A DNA stretch of 30,782 bases, from NCBI GenBank assembly GCA_024278775.1, contig JAJRSP010000212.1, positions 1 to 30,782 on the forward strand, written 5' to 3'. The stretch is from Planctomycetota bacterium. Lineage in GTDB: Bacteria; Planctomycetota; Phycisphaerae; UBA1845. Made by a program: the position numbers and the translations under genes. The notes beneath the pieces were generated by a model. It was not told where the DNA came from, did no database searches, and worked only from the letters and a program-made list of their open reading frames with translations. Shown here in pieces: positions 8,558-14,947 of the stretch. The number at the start of each line of letters is the position of its first letter. Within the stretch, counting starts at the first letter, position 1.

Positions 8558-9505
8558 ATGGCCCGTGTCGCGTCCTTTACCATCGTCTACAACCCCGTAG
8601 CAGGTCGGGGGCGAGCCGCGCGAATCGCTGCGGCTGTGCGCGACGAACTCATCCGCAGGAACCAATCCTGCACGCTCATCGCCACCGAAAAACGCGGGCA
8701 GGCGGAATCAATCGCCCGCGACTTGATCTCAAGCAATTCCTCGGGCGGGCCGGTCTGCGTGGCTGCCTGCGGCGGCGATGGAACGATCCAGGACGTCGCC
8801 AACGCCCTCGCGAACGTATCCCCCGACCGCGCCGTGATGGCTGTCATCCCCGCAGGGCGATGCAACGATTTCGCCCGCGCGCTCGGCCTGCCAAAATTGC
8901 CCACCGGGTTGGCCGACGTGTTGATCGACGGCGTCGCCCGCCCGACCGACCTGGGCAGAGTAGGCCAACGCTACTTCTGCACGATCGCCGCAATGGGGTT
9001 CGACGCAGCCGTCTCGCGCTTCGTCAACAACATGCGCATGCCGCTCAAAGGACCAGCCGCCTACGTCTACGGCACACTGAACATGCTCCTGCGTTACCGC
9101 ACGCCGACGCTGCGTCTCACCGGCGACTTCGGCCAACACGAAGGACCGGTGTTCCTGGCTGCGACCGCCAACACGCCCTGGTACGGCGGAGCAATGTGCA
9201 TCGCTCCGCCAGCTGACCCCTTCAACGGAAAACTCGACGTGTGTCTCGTCGGGCCAACGACCAAATTCCGCGTCCTCGGCATGTTGAGTCGCGTCATGAA
9301 AGGCCGACATGTCGAACTGCCCGAAGTGAGCATGCTGCGGACTACCCGCCTGAACGCGGAACTGATTTCAGGCCAGGATGTCGAAATCTGGGCCGACGGC
9401 GAACCCATAAGCCAACTCCCCGCCACCATCGAATGCGTGCCCGGCGCGGTGACCATCATGCTGCCGCGCGAGAGGCCTGTTGATAAATCGCCGGTGAATC
9501 CGTAA
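8558..9505 (+). CDS. Diacylglycerol kinase / YegS-type lipid kinase
   Basis: A 315-residue lipid kinase of the diacylglycerol/sphingosine kinase catalytic family. YNPVAGRG (11-18) opens the nucleotide-binding fold, GGDGT (72-76) is the signature ATP loop, and the middle region (IPAGRCNDFARALGLP, and GFDAAVSRF later) follows the usual order. The C-terminal beta domain with EIWADGEPI is typical. It would transfer phosphate from ATP to the hydroxyl of a glycerolipid at the inner membrane face. It lies 10 bases after the LarA-like gene and so belongs to the same transcript. With a phosphatase in the same operon, it suggests a cycle of dephosphorylation and rephosphorylation of a lipid backbone (inference). 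The exact acceptor is unknown. Confidence 0.88.
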   Translation: MARVASFTIVYNPVAGRGRAARIAAAVRDELIRRNQSCTLIATEKRGQAESIARDLISSNSSGGPVCVAACGGDGTIQDVANALANVSPDRAVMAVIPAGRCNDFARALGLPKLPTGLADVLIDGVARPTDLGRVGQRYFCTIAAMGFDAAVSRFVNNMRMPLKGPAAYVYGTLNMLLRYRTPTLRLTGDFGQHEGPVFLAATANTPWYGGAMCIAPPADPFNGKLDVCLVGPTTKFRVLGMLSRVMKGRHVELPEVSMLRTTRLNAELISGQDVEIWADGEPISQLPATIECVPGAVTIMLPRERPVDKSPVNP

Positions 9506-9519
9506 CGTAGACGACTGAA

Positions 9520-9840
9520 ATGACCGAAGAAGACCAGCCCAAAACGTATCTCGCAGAAACCAAGCCCAGCGTCGAGTCGGCGTCAGCCATCGCCCACGCG
9601 CTCGAGGCGATGGCCAACGAAGCCTTCCAAATCTTCACCAACGCGCCGGGCCGATACCGCTACGATCTGCACAATAAGCAAGGCTGGCTCGATCTGCGTG
9701 AGTCTCTGTGGTCCAGGCGATTGGTGGAATCAATCCCCGAGCCGACGCGCCGCCAACTCGACCTGCTCTGCGTGAGATGGCTGCACCTGCACAAGCATCT
9801 CACGTTCATCTCCGCCACCAAGCCGGTCTGGAATTCCTGA
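9520..9840 (+). CDS. Small hypothetical protein, last gene of the lipid operon
   Basis: A 106-residue protein that I do not recognise. It is soluble and mostly helical in character, with an acidic N-terminus, a central YRYDLHNKQGWLDLRESLW stretch and a basic, His-rich end (RWLHLHKHL). There is no signal peptide or membrane segment. It begins 14 bases after the lipid kinase stop, on the same strand, with GTAACGTAGACGA-type weak ribosome binding sequence ahead of ATG. The short spacing and the codon pattern like its neighbours support a real gene that is co-transcribed with the lipid enzymes. It could be an accessory factor for one of them. A REP palindrome follows its stop codon. Confidence 0.6.
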   Translation: MTEEDQPKTYLAETKPSVESASAIAHALEAMANEAFQIFTNAPGRYRYDLHNKQGWLDLRESLWSRRLVESIPEPTRRQLDLLCVRWLHLHKHLTFISATKPVWNS

Positions 9841-9867
9841 AGAATAGAGCAATCCCGCAACGTTTTC

Positions 9868-9893
9868 ACGAGCCGCGAACTTCAGTTCGCGCG
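9868..9893. repeat. REP-type palindrome between convergent genes
   Basis: CACGAGCCGCG starts the element, and an 8-bp perfect stem follows (9874-9881 with 9884-9891, two-base turn). It lies in the 69-base gap between the stops of two convergent genes. A second copy at 11857-11882 differs by one base pair, changed on both sides so the stem stays paired. There is no T-run on either strand, so it is not a standard terminator. Confidence 0.6.
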
Positions 9894-9909
9894 GACGATC
9901 AAAACACGA

Positions 9910-10392
9910 TCATTCATCACCAAGCCGCGCACCGCATTCAGAGCAGTAGATCGTGTCGTCTTCAACCGCCGTCACCACCAGCTTGCCGTGACACTGTTGC
10001 GAGTTGCAGCGTGCCGCCCGATGGCCTGTGTCTTCCTTGCAGTACGGGCACGTGACCGGGAATCGCCGAAATCGGAACTTGCGCTCGATAACGAAATGCC
10101 GCCCGCAAGACGAGTTGTAACAGACAACGTCGAAGAGCGCCGTCGTCGCCCGAGGCTCCACACGCTTCCCGCCAGCCGGTGCCATCGCGTTGATGCCCGC
10201 ATTCACAAACAACAGCAGCATCAGCCCGCCGATACTGTACACACCGTATCGAACGATCGGCGTCTGCCAGATGAGCGAAGGCTCCTCGCGAACAGCCCCC
10301 ACCCAGTCGCGAAACTGCTCGCGCGCGTTCTCCTTCCGCTCCTTGGCAGCCTCAAGTAGATCGACCCATTGATTGCGATTCGGTGCCGGCAT
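9910..10392 (-). CDS. Membrane protein with two C-terminal zinc ribbons
   Basis: A 160-residue protein of unknown function. Residues 1-45 are a charged, helical cytoplasmic-type segment. Residues 49-71 are a single membrane span (YGVYSIGGLMLLLFV). The rest holds eight cysteines in four pairs, CYNSSC with CPYC and CNSQQC with CSEC, which fit two zinc ribbons in tandem. The ATG at 10392 has AAGGA seven bases upstream. It lies 64 bases after the stop of the prepilin-like gene on the same strand, so the two may share a transcript. Anchored zinc-ribbon proteins of this sort are common in planctomycete genomes (from memory), but no role is established. A part in handling or scaffolding secreted or pilin-like proteins is only a guess. 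Confidence 0.65.
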   Translation of the reverse strand: MPAPNRNQWVDLLEAAKERKENAREQFRDWVGAVREEPSLIWQTPIVRYGVYSIGGLMLLLFVNAGINAMAPAGGKRVEPRATTALFDVVCYNSSCGRHFVIERKFRFRRFPVTCPYCKEDTGHRAARCNSQQCHGKLVVTAVEDDTIYCSECGARLGDE

Positions 10393-10456
10393 GTGTCACG
10401 TCCTTCACCGCATTCTATCGGCGCGGACGACACGGTCGAGTCGGCCATCAGCAACC

Positions 10457-11560
10457 TCACGGCGTCGTCGCAAACGCCGCCCCGGACCCACCGCACGGCA
10501 CCTCGGTTGGATACGGATCCGCTGGCAGCGTATCGATCCGCCAGCGCGAACCGAACGGAACATCCCCGCTACGAATAATCACGCAATGCCAAATCAGATA
10601 ATCGCCCGATGGATAGGAACGCAATCGCGGCTGCGGAATCTGATGGCCGTTCATGTAGACGGAATCAACATGACCATCCACAAACGCAGCCTGGTAGGTC
10701 TGCTCCGGGCCGTGCCAACCCTTCATGGCCAACTCGGCATCGTCCGGCAGCGGTCCTCCACTTGCGAAAGCGCAACCGTCGCTTCCGTAATTCTTCCGCC
10801 ACGCATAACGCCCGGCGTTTTCAAAAATAAAGAGCGTCTCCTCCGCATTGGGCACCGTGGACAAAGGACGAAGGAGCGACGTGTTGGACGAGAGTGTACA
10901 ACCACCGCCCGGGACACCGATCCACTGCGCGCTGGCTGTATAACTGTTCCCGTAATGATCGTAGGACGACAAACCTGAATCACGCCACGCCGTTTGGTGA
11001 TACCCCGCGTAGCCGTAATCTTCCGGACAGCGATAGACATCAAGCTCCAACCGGATATCGCGAAGCCAGTTGATGTTGTTCTTGCCCGGTTCATCCTGAT
11101 AATCCGTGAAAACATCGCCGAACAGGACTTGATTAAGTCCCCGCGTCGCAGGCCCCCGACCGGCGGCGGTACCCCATTTCGAAGTGTACGGATTGGTTCC
11201 GACCTGCGGCTCACCTCGACCCGCCTTCCCACCCCATTCCACCTCATTCATCGTCCCCGGCTGAGTTCCGAACAGCGCGTGTTTGGGCAGGCTCAACTCG
11301 CCCGGATCGGTCATCGCATGAATTGCGCCCGCCATGCTGATCTGCGATTGATTATCGCGACACTGCGCGATCTGCGAATTCCCCCGCATGTCAGCCGCAC
11401 TGGTCACGACCACCGTCATGACCGCTCCGACGGACATCATCGACATCGCCGCCTCGATAAGCGTCAGACCTCGCACGCGGAATCTCCGCACTTGCGTGAA
11501 TTTCATCCGCCCGCCGCGGCTGCGACGATCCTGCAACAACAGACTTTGTGATGTTCTCAT
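10457..11560 (-). CDS. Prepilin-like protein with N-terminal methylation motif
   Basis: A 367-residue pseudopilin-type protein. The N-terminus has the prepilin peptidase signature: a basic leader, cleavage after RVRG, then LTLIEAAMSM with glutamate at +5 and a hydrophobic helix. Near the C-terminus AAFVDGHVDSV, preceded by a histidine, resembles the H-X9-DG end of the large planctomycete prepilin-like families. The body is rich in Gly, Tyr and Trp. Such proteins are inserted in the inner membrane and processed by a type IV prepilin peptidase. The start at 11560 is chosen because GAGGAG lies seven bases before it; an upstream start at 11602 and an internal one at 11506 are possible. No secretion-machine genes are nearby, so this looks like one of the scattered single copies. 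The zinc-ribbon membrane gene follows. Confidence 0.75.
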   Translation of the reverse strand: MRTSQSLLLQDRRSRGGRMKFTQVRRFRVRGLTLIEAAMSMMSVGAVMTVVVTSAADMRGNSQIAQCRDNQSQISMAGAIHAMTDPGELSLPKHALFGTQPGTMNEVEWGGKAGRGEPQVGTNPYTSKWGTAAGRGPATRGLNQVLFGDVFTDYQDEPGKNNINWLRDIRLELDVYRCPEDYGYAGYHQTAWRDSGLSSYDHYGNSYTASAQWIGVPGGGCTLSSNTSLLRPLSTVPNAEETLFIFENAGRYAWRKNYGSDGCAFASGGPLPDDAELAMKGWHGPEQTYQAAFVDGHVDSVYMNGHQIPQPRLRSYPSGDYLIWHCVIIRSGDVPFGSRWRIDTLPADPYPTEVPCGGSGAAFATTP

Positions 11561-11723
11561 GGTTCGGCTCCTCGTACACGGTTCCCATAATCGCCTCGTC
11601 AAACGACAGGCCGTCCCGCCCGCCGCGTTCTTTCATTAGGGATGTCTCGGTTGGGAGCGATTTCTGACACGAAATCCGAAAAAAAACGAAATTTTCACGA
11701 TAAAGAGTGAAATTTGAACCCAC

Positions 11724-11882
11724 CCCACGAGCCGCGGGTGTGGCTAGGGATTTTGGCATTTCAGCTTTCGGCAGCGACTGACCGCTGTTGCCGTAGCCAA
11801 AAACGGGGGTCAACTCCGGATACGAGACCCTTTGCCAAAAAGAATTGCCACACCCACGAGCCGCGGACTTCAGTCCGCGCGG
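11724..11882. repeat. REP doublet (REPIN-like), inverted arms
   Basis: Two CACGAGCCGCGG cores lie at about 11727-11738 and 11856-11866. GGGTGTGGC..TTTTGGCA at 11737-11757 is mirrored by TGCCAAAA..GCCACACCC at 11834-11854, giving 16 of 23 matching positions. The right end carries the REP hairpin 11862-11869/11872-11879. This inverted pairing of REP cores around a spacer of about 75 bases is the form of a REPIN. It fills most of the gene-free space upstream of the prepilin-like gene. Confidence 0.55.
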
Positions 11883-12002
11883 ACGCCCCCAGACCCATCC
11901 ATCGTTGTTTTCAATCGCAGCGTCTCCATGCAGAAGCATCGCCGTAGCAAATTGCAAATCTGTTACGAATTCCAAATATCACGATCCTCGTGACAGGAGT
12001 GC

Positions 12003-12409
12003 AGCCATTTTTCGTAGCATGCCTTGGTCCGCCCCGAAAGGGTCAGCGAGTGTGACCGTGGCTTGCCGTTTAGCGGACGCAGCGATGTCAGAGGGGCTCC
12101 CCCATGAAAGCATCACCCGCCCAACGGCAAGCCAAAATCGGCTCATAAATCGTAGCGGCGCGGGTGTCCGTTCGACGTGAAGAGACGAACAGAGCCGCGC
12201 CCGTAAGGAAGCGGTGGACCGCGACAATCGCATATTACGACCGCGCTCGCGATCACCCAAATCGGTGCGAATTACCCTTCGATTCACGCGCGACAAAGCG
12301 CCGAGGGCTTTTCAGAGATGTTTCACCTGCCGTACCAACCCGATGCATTCAAAGTCCCAAGAGACAAATCCTCCGATACCACCATGCATGGCCGCACTTG
12401 GGGGAGTCT
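12003..12409 (+). repeat. Mobile-element flank repeat, copy A
   Basis: A stretch without credible genes that matches copy B (13514-13792) in two blocks. Block X is 12003-12095, with TTGGTCCG, GCTTGCCGTTTAGCGGACGC and GATGTCAGAGG shared. Block Y is about 12308-12400, with CCGATGCA, AAGAGACAAATCCTCC and ACCACCATG shared. Copy A has about 100 extra bases between them. That insert contains a REP-like piece at 12189-12213, similar to 14666-14688. Block Y leads into the start of a RAYT remnant. Confidence 0.55.
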
Positions 12410-12461
12410 GGACAATCACTTATTTCTTGGCCCTTGGCGGACGATCGGATAGGATTCCAGC

Positions 12462-12735
12462 ATGCCTCATGTTGCTCGAATCGTTGTCGCGGGACAGCCG
12501 CACCACGTGACCCGGCGTGGACGAAGCCGAGTCGTCATCAGTCCGGCTCGCCACGCACCCGCGGCGACCGCTGGCCTCGGACAGTTTGCAGAGCAAGCTC
12601 GAACGCCGTCTGGGTCGCCGGCTGCGACCGCTTCCGATCGGCCAACCGAAGAAGCGCGAGGCCGTCCCAAGGAGCAACACCAAGGGGAGCAGGGGGCAGA
12701 AAAGTGGTTGGCTGTCCCTCGTTTCTGAAGAATGA
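12462..12735 (+). pseudogene. RAYT (REP-associated tyrosine transposase) with internal deletion
   Basis: The ATG at 12462 opens MPHVARIVVAGQPHHVTRRG, the typical first 20 residues of an IS200-like RAYT transposase. The reading then leaves the family. From about 12556, one frame over, RRPLAS, LERRLGRRLRP and GQPKK give the typical RAYT C-terminus, ending at a stop at 12733-12735. About 140 central codons are missing, including the catalytic tyrosine and HUH core, so no active enzyme can be made. These enzymes mobilise or maintain REP elements, several of which lie within 3 kb. The remnant ends 12 bases before the next gene, and its start is repeated at 13480. Confidence 0.75.
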
Positions 12736-12747
12736 AAGGTGGTAGCC

Positions 12748-13353
12748 ATGCGACACGTCATTGCAACGCTGGCAGTAATCGTGGGCATAGCCATGTTATG
12801 CAGCGGCCTCTATGTGCTTGGGGGATGCACGGCGGAAATATGCCGAGCGGCCTCGGGGTCCGCTCCGGGTTGGGCAAAATCACTTGGCAGCACTGGATCA
12901 CTGGAGGGATGGTTTTCGGTCGCGTGGATCTTCGGGGCCTTGCGTCTGCTGGAATGGGGTCGTGCTTACCACAGGACCAACAGATTTATTGCAAACTACG
13001 CCCTAAGAAGGTTGAGGGAAAATCAAGACCTAGAGACTGATTTGCTCGTGAGCTATAGCGGTTGTACAGACGAAATAGACCTCCGCTTGCATGTGGCAGA
13101 CTTGAAGCGAAGAGGCGTGCTGCCTGACGATGTTCGGTTCATTACTTCCGATGATGGTGTGGACGAGTCGCCCAATTGTTTTTGTGGTGCTTATGAAAAG
13201 ACTGAACGCCGTAGGCGCGGGAGTTTGGTTCTATTGATCTTACTCTCATGCATCTATATCGTGCCGGGACTTATCTACATGATCTTTGCATGTCAAGGAT
13301 ACGATGTCGTGTGTTCGTCCTGCGGGCGTTTATTGAAAAGGACTTCCAAGTAG
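12748..13353 (+). CDS. Hypothetical membrane protein with Cys pairs
   Basis: A 201-residue protein I do not recognise. The N-terminus has a membrane segment (about residues 2-25) and a second weaker hydrophobic stretch near residues 55-68. The middle is charged and helical, with LHVADLKRRGVLPDDVRF at about 112-129. A second clear membrane segment follows (about 154-179). CFCG before it and CSSCG after it could form a metal site or disulphides across the last span. The ATG at 12748 is preferred over a GTG at 12739 because AAGGTGG lies five bases upstream. Base composition is visibly lower in GC than the flanking operons. It sits between two RAYT fragments, so it may be cargo of, or simply trapped by, the mobile debris. 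The frame is intact throughout. Confidence 0.6.
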   Translation: MRHVIATLAVIVGIAMLCSGLYVLGGCTAEICRAASGSAPGWAKSLGSTGSLEGWFSVAWIFGALRLLEWGRAYHRTNRFIANYALRRLRENQDLETDLLVSYSGCTDEIDLRLHVADLKRRGVLPDDVRFITSDDGVDESPNCFCGAYEKTERRRRGSLVLLILLSCIYIVPGLIYMIFACQGYDVVCSSCGRLLKRTSK

Positions 13354-13479
13354 TGTTTGATTTTCCGCAAAGAATGGTAACCGGGGACAGCCACGAATGG
13401 CACTGCCGGGGTTTTCGAGGTAGGCGGGGATAGGCGGGACAGTCACCTATTAATTGACGCTGCGCGGCAGAGTTTCGGC

Positions 13480-13513
13480 ATGCCTCATGTTGCTCGAATC
13501 GTTGCCGTGGGCG
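13480..13513 (+). pseudogene. RAYT transposase start fragment
   Basis: The ATG at 13480 encodes MPHVARIVAVG, near-identical at DNA level for about 27 bases to the start of the RAYT remnant at 12462. It then runs directly into copy B of the flank repeat. The bases before it (GGGACAGTCACCTATT-like, 13436-13452) also match the approach to the first copy. Only the extreme N-terminus is left. Confidence 0.55.
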
Positions 13514-13792
13514 TGGCCATTTCTTGTGGCGTGGTTTGGTCCGTCTCGAAAGGATCAGTGAGTGTGGGCCGTGGCTTGCCGTTTAGCGGACGCAACGATG
13601 TCAGAGGGTGTTCCCAGTGGAAATAGCGCCCGCCAAACACTGGTTGCCGGTTTTCTGATTTCGACTTTCGAGGGCCCGTAAACCGTAGTGGGGCCGGAGG
13701 TGTTTCCGGGAGTTTTCACCCGCCGTGTCACCCCGATGCACTTGAAATCTCAAGAGACGAATCCTCCGACGCCACCATGTACGGCCGCGCCC
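13514..13792 (+). repeat. Mobile-element flank repeat, copy B
   Basis: The second copy of the X and Y blocks seen at 12003-12409. Block X is 13514-13612 and block Y is about 13710-13792. Here the repeat follows a RAYT start instead of preceding it. It ends exactly against the stop codon of the convergent HAD gene (TCA at 13793-13795 on the plus strand). No gene is visible inside it. Confidence 0.55.
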
Positions 13793-14506
13793 TCAGAAAA
13801 GCTCATCAAGCCTTGCGATCGTCGTACCCGCCGCCCCACCCGGCGCCACCGGATTCCGCACATGCACACCGCCGGGGCGATCGACAAACACAGTTCGCCA
13901 ACCTAGTGCGTTCGGCGCTACAAAATCCTTAGCCGGGTTGTCCGCCGCATAAAGACAGGCTTCGTGCGGGACCGACAATCGCCGCGCCATCTCCTCGAAC
14001 GCGCGCACGTGCGGCTTCCAGAACTCTCTGCCCCAATCGTCGGTAACGATGATTTCGTCCACGCGATCGCGCAGGTTCAAAGCGTCGATCTTGGCGTGCT
14101 GCGTAACGGCGTACCCGTCCGTAATGATGCCGATTCGGTAAGCCGACGACAGCCGCGACAACGCATCCTCCGCGTCCGCGAAAAGAGAAATCGTCGGACG
14201 ATGGTTGCGGTAAACGTCGATCATGTCGCGTACAAGACCGGGATCGTCCTCAAGGCCGCACTCAGCAAGAATGGCATTGAACACGCGGGCACGATCGGGC
14301 GAATCGAACAGAGCGCGCATGCGTTCCGCCGGATCGAACGATGCATTCAGGCGATCCGCAAAGGCATCCGCCACCGCACGGTAACCGCTGAACACATACG
14401 CACGTTCGGAATAGAGTGTGTCGTCCAGATCGAAGACGATGGCACCATCCGTATGGGCAAGAATTCCGTTGGGTCCAGCCGTCATTAGTCCCATCCATGT
14501 CAACAA
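13793..14506 (-). CDS. HAD-superfamily hydrolase
   Basis: A 237-residue cytoplasmic hydrolase, probably a small-molecule phosphatase of HAD subfamily IA. FDLDDTLYS gives nucleophile D26 and acid D28. ITDGY is motif II, K in FWKPH is motif III, and AADNPAKDF is motif IV. A helical cap lies between motifs I and II. The start is uncertain: TTG at 14506 has GGAG six bases upstream, while ATG at 14494 or 14485 would shorten the N-terminus. The gene is 441 bases downstream of the kinase gene on the same strand and is probably transcribed separately. Its 3' end directly abuts a mobile-element repeat, but the frame and C-terminus look complete. The substrate cannot be inferred. Confidence 0.8.
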   Translation of the reverse strand: MLTWMGLMTAGPNGILAHTDGAIVFDLDDTLYSERAYVFSGYRAVADAFADRLNASFDPAERMRALFDSPDRARVFNAILAECGLEDDPGLVRDMIDVYRNHRPTISLFADAEDALSRLSSAYRIGIITDGYAVTQHAKIDALNLRDRVDEIIVTDDWGREFWKPHVRAFEEMARRLSVPHEACLYAADNPAKDFVAPNALGWRTVFVDRPGGVHVRNPVAPGGAAGTTIARLDELF

Positions 14507-14579
14507 GCAATGCTCCGAGCCTGACCTGTCGTTGGCCTGTTGGCTTAGTGCACCATCGTCGAAGTACGGACCGGCTGAG

Positions 14580-14702
14580 CTCTCACTCGCGGTCTACGCA
14601 GCGACTCATGATACCGGATGCATGACAGTTTCGGCGGGGTGTACGCGATCTATCAGAACCGCGACAGTTATGGAGCGGCTGAGCCGCGAGTGTGTTAGGT
14701 GC
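14580..14702. repeat. REP-like inverted repeat in the gap before the HAD gene
   Basis: TCTCACTCGCGGTCT at 14581-14595 is mirrored by GAGCCGCGAGTGTG at 14690-14703. GAACCGCGACAGTTATGGAGCGG at 14666-14688 resembles 12191-12213. The layout, two opposed REP cores about 90 bases apart, is like the doublet at 11724. The rest of the 14507-14947 gap holds only a 7-bp hairpin (GGAAACT 14837-14843 with AGTTTCC 14858-14864) without a T-run. No gene was recognised there. Confidence 0.4.
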
Positions 14703-14947
14703 TTTTTCGCCCGAACAAGCCGTTTCGAATCGAAATTTCCGGATACGCCAATATTGTCATGCACCCCATGATACCCACCCGTGGCGGGAAATAAACTCGG
14801 TTGGTACAATACCTGAGACTCTGGGGGAATGAAACTGGAAACTGAAACGGGGACACCGCTAGTTTCCTTGGCCTGAAGCCGCTGCCGCGCGGTTGCGCTC
14901 ATCCCTTGCCATGTGCATGACGTGTGACCGAACACACCAAGCCACGT

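Noticed and set aside
14837..14864. Hairpin GGAAACT/AGTTTCC after the kinase gene as a terminator
   Set aside because: The stem is only 7 bp with a 14-base loop and there is no T-run on either strand.
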